Below are positions 17,364-24,875 of a DNA stretch of 64,000 bases, one piece after another. The first letter of the stretch is position 1. Each line of letters starts with the position of its first letter. The DNA lies in the NCBI GenBank assembly GCA_963540505.1, contig CAUTMV010000005.1, positions 62,001 through 126,000 of the forward strand, in the 5' to 3' direction. Both the position numbers and the translations under genes were made by a program. The notes under the pieces are model-generated. The model saw only the letters and a program-made list of their open reading frames with translations. It searched no databases and was not told where the DNA came from. This DNA is from Wolinella sp963540505. GTDB lineage: Bacteria > Campylobacterota > Campylobacteria > Campylobacterales > Helicobacteraceae.

Positions 17364-18704
17364 TTGTTTGATGCACTGAGGGAATCTTTCCATGGAGTGG
17401 TGAGTAAAATACGCTTTCACGACGATGAGAAGGCTCTAAAAAAGGCTCTTGAGGAGCTGAAAAAATCCCTACTCAAGGCTGATGTGCATTACAAAGCGAC
17501 CAAAGAGCTTCTAAAAGTGGTCGAGCTTGAGACGCGGAATGCGGGAATCGGCAAGGAGAGCTTCCTCTCCGCGCTGAAAAAGGGGTTGCTTGAGATACTC
17601 TACACGGGTGGGGCGCAGGGATTTGTGTTTGCTCCCAAGCCCCCCACGATTGTCTTGATGGTGGGATTGCAGGGGAGCGGTAAAACAACGACTACAGCGA
17701 AGCTCGCTGCTTTTTTGAAATCCAAAGGCAAGAAGGTGCTCCTCGTGGCATGCGACCTTCAGAGGCTTGCCGCAATTGAGCAGCTTAGGCAGTTAAGCGC
17801 ACAAATTGAGGTTGATCTCTATTTTGAAGAGGCGACCAAAGATCCCGCGAAAATCGCTCAAAATGCCATAGCAAAGGCAAATCAAGGGCTATATGATGTG
17901 CTTTTGGTTGATACTGCGGGGCGGCTGGCGATTGATGAGCCGCTCATGGAGGAACTAAAGGGGCTCAAAAAGGCTCTTGCAGCGCATGAGACGTTTTATG
18001 TCGCCGATAGTTTGAGTGGGCAAGATGGTGTGAAGAGCGCGGAGCAGTTTCACAAAGAAATCGGGTTGAGTGGTGTGATTTTGAGTAAGTTTGATGGCGA
18101 TAGTAAGGGTGGAATCGCGCTTTCAATTGCCCATCAGATCGGGATTCCCGTGCGCTTCATCGGAAGCGGGGAGAAGATTCCCGATCTTGATCCTTTCGTG
18201 CCTGAGCGGATTATCAATCGTCTTATGGGTGCGGGGGATATTGAGTCTCTTGCAGAGAAAACTTCGGCGATTATCAGCGAAAAAGAGGCAAAAAATATCA
18301 CAAAAAAGATCAAAAAGGGCGAGTTTAATTTCAATGATTTTCTCGCGCAGATGGACAATATGAAGAAGCTCGGCTCGATGCAGTCGGTCATGTCGCTGAT
18401 TCCGGGCATGGGGGGTATGGCGAATGCGCTTAAGGATGTGGATTTGGATAACTCTCGCGAAATCAAGCAAATCCGAGCGATGGTCTCCTCTATGACGCCA
18501 AAAGAGCGCGAAGAGCCTTCGATTCTTAATGGCAGTCGCAGGAAGCGTATTGCCCTTGGGTCGGGAGTGGACATCGCTGATGTGAATCGAATGATTAAGC
18601 AGTTTGATGGTGCTGCGAAGATGGCGAAGCGATTCTCGGGCAAAAGGGGAATGCAAGACCTCATGAGCATGATGAATCAGTCAAAAATGGGGAGATTTCG
18701 TTAA
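17364..18704 (+). CDS. ffh: Signal recognition particle protein Ffh (SRP54)
   Basis: GTPase that with 4.5S RNA directs nascent membrane proteins to FtsY; 446 residues. N-domain helices (1-90), the G domain with G1 GLQGSGKT (101-108), DTAGRL and SKFDGDSKGG, and a Met-rich M domain at the C-terminus (SMMNQSKMGRFR at the very end). TTG 17364 follows AGGAG. It heads the translation operon ffh-rpsP-khpA-rimM-trmD-rplS, the same order as in H. pylori. The 4.5S RNA gene was not found in this window. Confidence 0.97.
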   Translation: MFDALRESFHGVVSKIRFHDDEKALKKALEELKKSLLKADVHYKATKELLKVVELETRNAGIGKESFLSALKKGLLEILYTGGAQGFVFAPKPPTIVLMVGLQGSGKTTTTAKLAAFLKSKGKKVLLVACDLQRLAAIEQLRQLSAQIEVDLYFEEATKDPAKIAQNAIAKANQGLYDVLLVDTAGRLAIDEPLMEELKGLKKALAAHETFYVADSLSGQDGVKSAEQFHKEIGLSGVILSKFDGDSKGGIALSIAHQIGIPVRFIGSGEKIPDLDPFVPERIINRLMGAGDIESLAEKTSAIISEKEAKNITKKIKKGEFNFNDFLAQMDNMKKLGSMQSVMSLIPGMGGMANALKDVDLDNSREIKQIRAMVSSMTPKEREEPSILNGSRRKRIALGSGVDIADVNRMIKQFDGAAKMAKRFSGKRGMQDLMSMMNQSKMGRFR

Positions 18705-18791
18705 GTTTTAATCCAGAATATTCTATCTTTTGGCTTAAGATTTAAGCGATTAAATCTATGAATTTTAATTCAATATTTTAGGAGTAGTAAC

Positions 18792-19025
18792 ATGGCGACC
18801 GTTATAAGATTGACACGACTTGGACGCAAGAAAAAGCCCTTTTACCGTATGGTGGTAACCGACAGCAGGAAGCGACGCGATGGCGGCTGGGTCGAGGCGA
18901 TTGGCTATTACAATCCGCTAGCAGAGAATCCTGTGGTGAAGTTTGATGAAGAGCGGCTTAAATATTGGGTCAGCGTGGGCGCGAAAATGAGCGAGCGCGT
19001 CGCTGCGCTCACAAAGACGAAGTAG
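18792..19025 (+). CDS. rpsP: 30S ribosomal protein S16
   Basis: 77 residues with the family start MATVIRLTRLGRKKKPFYRM and the block DGGWVEAIGYYNPL. ATG 18792 follows TAGGAG. It sits 87 bases after ffh in an AT-rich spacer that may hold an extra promoter, and 14 bases before the start of the KH protein. Length and motifs are standard. Confidence 0.98.
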   Translation: MATVIRLTRLGRKKKPFYRMVVTDSRKRRDGGWVEAIGYYNPLAENPVVKFDEERLKYWVSVGAKMSERVAALTKTK

Positions 19026-19039
19026 TCGAGGTCTTTGTA

Positions 19040-19282
19040 TTGATTGAGGCATTCATCGAGGAGTATGCGAAGAAGATTGCCACGGATATTGACAAAATCA
19101 GAGTGGTGCGCAGGGAGATTGAGGAGAATTTCTCCGAGATTACGATCTTTGCTTCAAGTCAAGACGCAGGCAGGCTCATCGGCAGAAACGGGCACATGAT
19201 TGGTGCGCTCAAGACGCTCGTTTCAGGCTGCAAAGCAAAAGACGGCTGCTCTTATAAAATCATCGTTAAGACGGTGGAATAG
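19040..19282 (+). CDS. khpA: KH-domain RNA-binding protein KhpA
   Basis: 80 residues forming one type II KH domain. The GxxG loop is IGRNGHMIGAL (around residue 50), preceded by EITIFASSQDAGRL. KhpA binds RNA, often with KhpB/Jag, and in many genomes lies between rpsP and rimM as here. I take TTG 19040 as the start because it follows GAGG at 19028-19031; a longer reading from 18965 would run inside rpsP. Its targets cannot be inferred. Confidence 0.88.
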   Translation: MIEAFIEEYAKKIATDIDKIRVVRREIEENFSEITIFASSQDAGRLIGRNGHMIGALKTLVSGCKAKDGCSYKIIVKTVE

Positions 19283-19305
19283 CGGTAGAGGGTGCAAAGG
19301 GGATA

Positions 19306-19839
19306 ATGGAAAGGGCAGTGGATGGGATTGAGGTCGCGCGTTTTGGGCGTGCTGTGGGAATTAAAGGGGAGATTAAGCTTCATCTCCTAACGGATTTTCC
19401 CGATTCCTTGAAACCCGGAGGCTCGTTCTTTTGGGAGGGGGGTGCGCTTACCCTGCACACTTTTAATCCCGCCTCTTCACTCGCTTGTTTTGATGAGATT
19501 CCCCACAGAGAGGCAGCTGAGGCTCTCACGAACAAGATGCTCTATACCACGCTTGAGCGCACGCTTAGCGAGTGTCCTTTGGGCGAAGATGAGTATTTTT
19601 GGTTTCAGATTGTGGGGTGCGAACTTTTTGAGGAGGGCGAACATCTTGGCACGGTCGCGGGAATCGAGCGTCTTGGCACAATCGATTATCTGGTGATTAA
19701 GAGCGAGGATATGCTGGCAAAATCGCTCAAAGTGAAGCAGTTTCTCGTGCCCTATCTTGAGCATTTTATCATCGCGACCGATGTGGAATCTCGACGGATT
19801 GAGAGCAAGGGTGCGAGGGGAATCGCCGAGGCAAGCTAG
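19306..19839 (+). CDS. rimM: Ribosome maturation factor RimM
   Basis: 177 residues. The N-terminal beta barrel starts EVARFGRAVGIKGEIKLHL and the C-terminal PRC barrel runs from about residue 95 (DEYFWFQIVGCELFEE to FLVPYLEHFI). RimM binds S19 and helps mature the 30S head. ATG 19306 has AAGGGGAT ahead. Its stop TAG overlaps the GTG of trmD by one base, so the two are coupled. The order rpsP-khpA-rimM-trmD-rplS is widely conserved. Confidence 0.96.
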   Translation: MERAVDGIEVARFGRAVGIKGEIKLHLLTDFPDSLKPGGSFFWEGGALTLHTFNPASSLACFDEIPHREAAEALTNKMLYTTLERTLSECPLGEDEYFWFQIVGCELFEEGEHLGTVAGIERLGTIDYLVIKSEDMLAKSLKVKQFLVPYLEHFIIATDVESRRIESKGARGIAEAS

Positions 19840-20567
19840 TGAAATTTACCTTTTTGACGCTTTTTCCTTCGCTGATTTCGGGCTATTTTTCCGATTCTAT
19901 TCTAAAGCGTGCGCTAGAAGAGGGGAGAATCGAGGTGGAGTGGGTCAATCCCCGCGACTTCAGCCGCGATCGCTTCAAAAAGGTCGATGACTATCAGGTG
20001 GGCGGCGGTGCGGGGCTTGTTATTGAGCCGTGCGTGATGATAGACGCGCTTGGGGCGATTCGCAAGGAGAGCCCCGATTCCCACATTGTATTTTTGCTCC
20101 CCGCGGCAAAGCCCTTTATGCATAATGACGCACGGCGTTTGGCGCACAGGATCTCGCATATCGTGCTTGTGTGCGGGCGATACGAGGGAATCGATGAGCG
20201 AGCCATGGAGGAGTGTGCCGATGAGCTTTTTTCTATGGGGGATTATATCCTCACGGGAGGCGAGATTGCCGCGCTTGCGCTTTGCGACGCCGTCTCGCGG
20301 CAGATTGAGGGTGTTTTGGGCAACGAGGAATCGCTTCAAGGGGAGAGTTTTGAAGCCTCACTGCTTGAGGCACCGACCTTTGCGCGCACTAAGACAGAGG
20401 ATGGAATCGCCCCTCCTTCAGAGTATTCAAAGGGTAATCACGCTAGAGTTTCGGCTTTAAAAAGGGGATTGTCGCGGGCGAAGACCCGATATTACAGACC
20501 GGATCTCTACATAAAATACAAATCCAAAAATCACGCAGGGGAAAAATATGAGAAATCGATATATTGA
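19839..20567 (+). CDS. trmD: tRNA (guanine-37-N1) methyltransferase TrmD
   Basis: SPOUT-class enzyme making m1G37, 242 residues. Start GTG 19839. Family motifs: FTFLTLFPSLISGYF at the N-terminus, DYQVGGGAGLVIEP, LVCGRYEGIDER and GDYILTGGEIAAL around the SAM-binding knot, then ALCDAVSRQIEGVLGNEESL. The last 20 bases overlap the start of rplS in another frame. The C-terminus after YYRPDLY is a lysine-rich tail that exists because of this overlap. Confidence 0.97.
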   Translation: MKFTFLTLFPSLISGYFSDSILKRALEEGRIEVEWVNPRDFSRDRFKKVDDYQVGGGAGLVIEPCVMIDALGAIRKESPDSHIVFLLPAAKPFMHNDARRLAHRISHIVLVCGRYEGIDERAMEECADELFSMGDYILTGGEIAALALCDAVSRQIEGVLGNEESLQGESFEASLLEAPTFARTKTEDGIAPPSEYSKGNHARVSALKRGLSRAKTRYYRPDLYIKYKSKNHAGEKYEKSIY

Positions 20568-20904
20568 GAGCTTTGAGCAGGCACAAATCGCACAAAAGAA
20601 GATCCCACAATTTAAAGCTGGAGATACGTTGCGCCTAGGGGTGAAAATCCACGAGGGCGAGAAGACGAGGGTGCAGAACTTCGAGGGAATTTGCATTGCG
20701 ATTCGCGGTAGTGGGACAGGGCGCACTTTTACCATTCGTAAAATCGGTGCGAATGGCGTAGGTGTGGAGCGGATCTTCCCGATTTATAGCGATAGTTTGG
20801 AGAGCATTACGCTTTTGCGTGTAGGGCGTGTGCGACGCGCGAAGCTCTACTATTTGCGCACTCGAAGCGGCAAATCCGCAAGAATTAAAGAGATTAGAAA
20901 ATAA
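20548..20904 (+). CDS. rplS: 50S ribosomal protein L19
   Basis: 118 residues with the motifs FKAGDTLRLGVKIHEGEKTR, VQNFEGICIAIRGSG and the C-terminal LYYLRTRSGKSARIKE. ATG 20548 lies inside the trmD tail and follows GGGGAAAAAT. It closes the operon; a hairpin at 20929-20957 follows. Length is standard. Confidence 0.98.
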   Translation: MRNRYIESFEQAQIAQKKIPQFKAGDTLRLGVKIHEGEKTRVQNFEGICIAIRGSGTGRTFTIRKIGANGVGVERIFPIYSDSLESITLLRVGRVRRAKLYYLRTRSGKSARIKEIRK

Positions 20905-20928
20905 TCCCCCCTCCGCATAAATATATAG

Positions 20929-20957
20929 CCATCGTTTCCTTTTTTGGTAAGCGATGG
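20929..20957 (+). terminator. Probable terminator after rplS
   Basis: CCATCG and CGATGG form a stem with further partial pairing inside (TTTCC against GGTAA). The tail TATTTTC is only moderately T-rich, so termination may be weak. It lies 25 bases after the rplS stop. Confidence 0.45.
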
Positions 20958-21137
20958 TATTTTCGTGAATGCTTGACTTTGCTTTGGGCAAGTCTTCAAA
21001 CCATGCTTAATAACCGTTTTGTGTTCAGGTGTTCTCAAACATAACCGCAAAGTTTTGAGTGAATTTTGCGAGAATCTGGCTGCCCAAATCACGCGAAATC
21101 CTGCACAGAAAATCGCCAAACTCCGCTTGTATTTTTT

Positions 21138-21358
21138 GATTCCTTGCTTGATTCCTCACGCTATCTAATTTTTCCCCTCACTTCCAGCCTCATCTATTTC
21201 CTCCACGATTCCTATCTCTATTTGCATTGCATTAAAACTCTCCGATTCCCGCACAAAAGCCAAATAAAGATTAACTTTTTTGTAGGAATCAGGAATCCAC
21301 ATTTAATTTGCATTTGATTCCCATCAGGAATCAAACTCCATTTTGCGCCCCGATTCCC
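21138..21358. repeat. Intergenic cluster of the GGAATC/GATTCC motif
   Basis: Hexamers at 21138, 21150, 21207, 21244, 21285, 21292, 21316, 21327 and 21352, in both orientations. The copies at 21244, 21316 and 21352 are full GATTCCC. Spacing is irregular, so this is not a tandem array. Confidence 0.75.
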
Positions 21359-21427
21359 GCTTAAAAATTCTTAAAACCTCACAAAACAGCTCCCATTAAA
21401 ACAACCTTCATTTATCATTTATTCAGC

Positions 21428-21439
21428 GGGGGGGGGGGG
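21428..21439. repeat. Poly-G tract (G12), candidate phase-variable site
   Basis: Twelve consecutive G between AT-rich flanks, 38 bases ahead of the start of a disrupted small reading frame and about 190 ahead of the Sel1 protein. G tracts of this length slip readily in Campylobacter and Helicobacter and switch genes on and off. Confidence 0.7.
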
Positions 21440-21477
21440 CACAATATTGATTTAAATTCATTGGGAAAGGAGCAAGT

Positions 21478-21617
21478 TTGGAATAGGGCACAAAAGAGAT
21501 ACAAGAAGCGAAAATCAATGACGCTTATGTCCAGCTTACTTATCTATCTTTGGCGTGTTGGTATTGATAGCAGTGGCACTGTTTGTTTGTTTTGCTTATT
21601 GCATAAAAACAGCTTAA
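21478..21617 (+). pseudogene. Remnant of a small single-helix membrane protein, frame disrupted
   Basis: From TTG 21478, after AAAGGAGCAAG, the frame meets TAG at once, then reads GTKEIQEAKINDAYVQLTYLS. A shift near 21545 continues into IFGVLVLIAVALFVCFAY, a convincing membrane helix ending in CIKTA and a stop at 21615-21617. The joined reading makes sense as a protein of about 45 residues, which suggests a decayed or frameshifted gene. It ends 12 bases before the next ATG. It may instead be chance. Confidence 0.3.
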
Positions 21618-21629
21618 AAAGGAGAAAAA

Positions 21630-22253
21630 ATGAGAAAGATGATTTTAGGTTTGGTGGTATTGGCGAGTTTAATGTGTGTAGAGACATTGGGACTCACGAA
21701 AGGCAAAAATGAAAATCTTGATAAAAAGTGTAATAATGGAGATAGCGAGGCGTGCATGGAATTGGGCTCCTATTACAGTCAAGAATTTTTTAATAATGAT
21801 AGAGATATTAAAAAAGCTATATCCTACTATGAGAAGATATGCAAAAAGGGCAATGAAGGAGATGAGAATTTCCTTAATGCTTGCTATTTGCTTGGGAAAA
21901 TATATAGAGATGGTCCTCGTATCCAAGAAAACTACAAAAAAGCTCTAGAGCTCTTCACTATGACGTGCAGCAAGGACTATGGCTATTTTGGGGAAGGAGG
22001 ATGCGGAGAGGTTTTAGAGCTGTATGCTAAAGGGCGTGGGGTGCAAAAAGACCCCGATAAAGGAGCAACCCTCCTTAAAAAGCTATGCGATGGAGGAAAC
22101 GCCATTTATCCATGCCACCATGCTGCCGAGTATGAGCTTAAAAAAGGCAACAAGAGGGAGGCGATACGATATTATAAACAAGCTTGTGAGCGCGGTAATG
22201 GCGAAGGTTACCCCTCTGAAGAGGCTTGTGATAAGTATGACGACCTAAAATAG
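21630..22253 (+). CDS. Sel1-repeat, cysteine-rich secreted protein (Hcp-like)
   Basis: 207 residues with an N-terminal hydrophobic signal (about 1-21) and four to five Sel1-like helical pairs. Cysteine pairs spaced about eight residues apart (CNNGDSEAC and similar) recur through the chain, as in the Helicobacter cysteine-rich proteins (Hcp), where each repeat holds a disulphide. Hcp proteins are secreted, may bind beta-lactams or peptidoglycan, and are antigenic. ATG 21630 follows AAAAGGAG. Codon use is AT-rich and the gene has no GGGAATC copy, unlike its neighbours, so it may be acquired. A hairpin follows at 22297-22326. Confidence 0.8.
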   Translation: MRKMILGLVVLASLMCVETLGLTKGKNENLDKKCNNGDSEACMELGSYYSQEFFNNDRDIKKAISYYEKICKKGNEGDENFLNACYLLGKIYRDGPRIQENYKKALELFTMTCSKDYGYFGEGGCGEVLELYAKGRGVQKDPDKGATLLKKLCDGGNAIYPCHHAAEYELKKGNKREAIRYYKQACERGNGEGYPSEEACDKYDDLK

Positions 22254-22296
22254 CTCGCTCAAGAACCCCCACTCACGTAATTTTATAATTTCAGCG

Positions 22297-22326
22297 GCTT
22301 TGGTGGTGTAAATGCGCTACCAAAGC
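22297..22326 (+). terminator. Hairpin after the Sel1 gene
   Basis: GCTTTGGT and ACCAAAGC form an 8-base stem around a loop of 14. No T tract follows, so it is a weak terminator candidate or a structured 3' end. Confidence 0.3.
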
Positions 22327-22424
22327 GCGCTAGCTCACCTTTGCCCCCTCTTTTGACCCTGCTTTTTACTTGCCCCTTTTTGATGTGCGATGATTTGTGA
22401 GAATAGGGCGGTGATTCCCGCTCT

Positions 22425-23999
22425 TTACGCTTTGCTCTGGATCATCGGGATAAAGTGCTGCATCATCTCTTTAAATTTCTGCTCGCTTATGCCCTTACGC
22501 AGGGGGATACAATGGTATTTCTCTTTTAGCGTTTGCTCCCGCTCCTCATCGCTCCTTGCGCTAAAGCCAAAGATGATGGCTTTTTGGCTGGGGGTGTGCT
22601 TGATAAAGTGCTCAAGCCATTCATACGCCTTTATGGAGCGTATTTCCGTGTCCATAAATACTGCATTGACTTTCATACTTTTGACCATCGCAAGGGAATC
22701 GACCGCACGTAAAAACGTATAAACGATCACATCTTTTTGCGTTAAAAATAGGCGACGTTTTAGTGTCGCGATAAATTCGGAATCCTCGCCCACTATGAGG
22801 AATTTGAGCGCGTCCTTTTTCTCATAATCATAAAAATAGCGATAGAGGGCTTTATCCTGCGCGCTTAGGCGATGTTTGTCTAATGGTTTGAGATAGTATT
22901 GCAAAAAGGTGAATGCGTTAAAGCCTCCCTGAATGCTCTGCGTATAGAAGCTATTTGCGATATTGCTTGAGCGTGAAGCACTCTGCCAAAGTGCTAAATC
23001 AAACATATAGCCAAAGTGATCTAGCACACGTTTTAGATAGGCGTAGAGCTTTTTGCGCTGATCCTCAAAATGATACGCGCCCATGAGCTCTTCAAAGTTT
23101 TTCTTTTTAAAATGCTCTATTTGTGCTGTGAGCGATTCCTTATTGCTTGTCCTCTCGGCGACTTCGCTTTGGCAGGCGATTCCCTCGGATTTTAGGGCAT
23201 TTAGTTTCTCATTAAGTGCCCCATGTTCGCGCGGATCGGTATTTTTAATCTTTTGCCTAAGAAGCTCCGCGTCAAAAGGGATTTTCTTTAATCTTCGCTC
23301 CAGCTGTGAAATGCGCTCTTCTTCGAGCTTCAGACGCCTGCATGCGCGCAAATAGGGAATCTGCGCACGCAAAAACATCTTCTCAAAGATTATCTCTATA
23401 TCCTGCGCAAGAATTCGTTCCATATCGGCAAATAGTGTCTCCGTGCGGCGAATCTCCTGCTCAAGCTCGCTAAAAGTCTCATGCCTAATTGAGGAATCCG
23501 CTCCCAAAAGGTGCGTCTTTGCCTTTTGCAAAAAAGGCTTAAGCTTAAAGTAATCCACGATGGGATAATGCGCGGGATTGGCAAATAGATCTTCATAGCG
23601 CTCAAGCAGGGCGAGCTCTTCGGAAAAATAGAGGTCAAAACATCGATCCATAGAGAGCCCCACGGGAATGGGCATGTGCGGGTCGAGCATGGAAACTCCC
23701 TGTAAGATGAGCGATTCCTTGAGCCCTTCTGCGCGCTCTTTGAGTTTCTCGTCATCATCGGTGAGCCAAAAATCGCTCTCGCTGATTGGGTGGCTTTTGT
23801 GCAGTCGTTTGAAGCACGATTCCTTGCAGCCGCTCACATCTCCTCGCTCATCGACGCGGAAATCCACCAACATATCGCGCTCAGGGAGGCTGCGCCGATC
23901 ATGCCAGCTCTGTCTGGTAAATTCAAAAATCCGACGATGTTGATTAGTGAGTGTGCCCGTCCCCATTTCTTCGTTGTAGTAGAGAATTTTCCCGTGCAA
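22425..23999 (-). CDS. Cold-shock-like / coiled-coil / receiver fusion protein
   Basis: 524 residues with three parts. Residues 1-70 (MHGKILYYNEEMGTGTLT, then a FEFTRQSWHD segment) look like a degenerate cold-shock OB fold. Residues about 150-330 are charged helices likely to form a coiled coil (LEEERISQLERRLKKI and so on). Residues 397-524 form a CheY-like receiver with acidic pair E405-D406, phospho-acceptor candidate D450 in VFMDTE, S480 and K502, so all the key positions look present. No output domain follows the receiver. It could bind nucleic acid in a phosphorylation-dependent way, but function is unknown. It is a single gene. The start at 23999 gives the cold-shock-like N-terminus directly. 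Confidence 0.65.
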   Translation of the reverse strand: MHGKILYYNEEMGTGTLTNQHRRIFEFTRQSWHDRRSLPERDMLVDFRVDERGDVSGCKESCFKRLHKSHPISESDFWLTDDDEKLKERAEGLKESLILQGVSMLDPHMPIPVGLSMDRCFDLYFSEELALLERYEDLFANPAHYPIVDYFKLKPFLQKAKTHLLGADSSIRHETFSELEQEIRRTETLFADMERILAQDIEIIFEKMFLRAQIPYLRACRRLKLEEERISQLERRLKKIPFDAELLRQKIKNTDPREHGALNEKLNALKSEGIACQSEVAERTSNKESLTAQIEHFKKKNFEELMGAYHFEDQRKKLYAYLKRVLDHFGYMFDLALWQSASRSSNIANSFYTQSIQGGFNAFTFLQYYLKPLDKHRLSAQDKALYRYFYDYEKKDALKFLIVGEDSEFIATLKRRLFLTQKDVIVYTFLRAVDSLAMVKSMKVNAVFMDTEIRSIKAYEWLEHFIKHTPSQKAIIFGFSARSDEEREQTLKEKYHCIPLRKGISEQKFKEMMQHFIPMIQSKA

Positions 24000-24192
24000 G
24001 TTCCAACCTTTATTTATGAAATACTTATGAAAATATACTGATTAATTGTTTAAAAACGCCCCTGCGGTTATACCATAAACCAAATCGCAGGAATCGTGTC
24101 CGCTTAAGTTGCGTCATTAAGTTGCGCACCGTTCTTATTTGGAATCCGCTTTGAGTGTGATAGCATAACGAGAAATTTTTTCGGAGGTTTAT

Positions 24193-24606
24193 ATGCAAAC
24201 GGCGGAAAATATGCTGGAGAGGTTTCATAGTTGCGGCGTTGCGTCGCTTTTGTTGCGCATTTTTTTGGGAGCTTTAATGCTCCTTCACGGGATACACAAA
24301 ATCAAACACGGAATCACAGGTGTGGAGAAAATGCTCACTGGAGCGGGATTCCCCGAGTTTGTCGCGTATGGCGTCTATCTCGGAGAGGTGGTCGCGCCCA
24401 TTATGTTAATTTTAGGAATCTACACTCGCCTAAGCGCGCTGGTGATTGCATTCACGTCGCTTATGATTATTTATGTCGCGCACGGTGCAAACCTCCTAGC
24501 CTTGAGCTCATACGGAGGCTTGAAGGCTGAGTTTCCGCTGCTCCTTTTGGTAAGTGCGGTTGCGTTAATTTTTATGGGCGGAGGGAAATGGGAGCTTAAG
24601 CGGTAA
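24193..24606 (+). CDS. DoxX family membrane protein
   Basis: 137 residues with four membrane helices and the DoxX pattern: LLLRIFLGALMLLHGIHKI near the start, GVYLGEVVAPIMLILGIYTRLSAL in the middle and a short basic C-terminus. DoxX-like proteins are linked to redox stress or quinone chemistry; the exact activity is unknown. ATG 24193 follows CGGAGG at good spacing. It is a single gene; an 8-base hairpin (24611-24631) follows the stop. Confidence 0.85.
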   Translation: MQTAENMLERFHSCGVASLLLRIFLGALMLLHGIHKIKHGITGVEKMLTGAGFPEFVAYGVYLGEVVAPIMLILGIYTRLSALVIAFTSLMIIYVAHGANLLALSSYGGLKAEFPLLLLVSAVALIFMGGGKWELKR

Positions 24607-24610
24607 GCAA

Positions 24611-24631
24611 ACCTTTGTTTAACACAAAGGT
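24611..24631 (+). terminator. Hairpin after the DoxX gene
   Basis: ACCTTTGT and ACAAAGGT pair perfectly over 8 bases around the loop TTAAC, five bases after the stop. No T tract follows. Confidence 0.4.
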
Positions 24632-24835
24632 GCTCAGGATGTCCATGGAGGCGATTTTCCGAAGCTTCCTGATCAAGTAGCCTACGCAGGCTCGCTATTG
24701 CAGCGATTCCGTCGCGACGTTCCGCGGATCGGGTGCTTTTAAAAATCCGATTGAGATTTGCCTCAATTAATCACACGGGCAAAAGCCCCATGATTTTGGC
24801 AAGTTTGGGGAGTGATTACGGAGTGGTAGGAGGCG

Positions 24836-24867
24836 ATTCAAGCGAAGCCAAAGAGCTTCGCTTGAAT
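24836..24867 (-). terminator. Strong hairpin after the asparaginase gene
   Basis: ATTCAAGCGAAG and CTTCGCTTGAAT form a perfect 12-base stem with an 8-base loop, beginning eight bases after the asparaginase stop. On the plus strand it is followed by TTT. It probably ends transcription from both sides. Confidence 0.65.
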
Positions 24868-24875
24868 TTTGTGCC

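Larger units (their letters stand above)
20958..21477. other. Long non-coding stretch with GGAATC cluster and G12 tract
   Basis: About 520 bases without a credible gene. Nine copies of GGAATC/GATTCC lie at 21138-21358, three of them extended to the heptamer. A run of twelve G is at 21428-21439. Base composition is AT-rich towards the right end. I saw no tRNA, riboswitch or known small RNA in it. Confidence 0.6.

Noticed and set aside
24640..24780. Possible small structured RNA after the DoxX gene
   Set aside because: I saw partial hairpins only and no match to SRP RNA, 6S RNA, tmRNA or RNase P.
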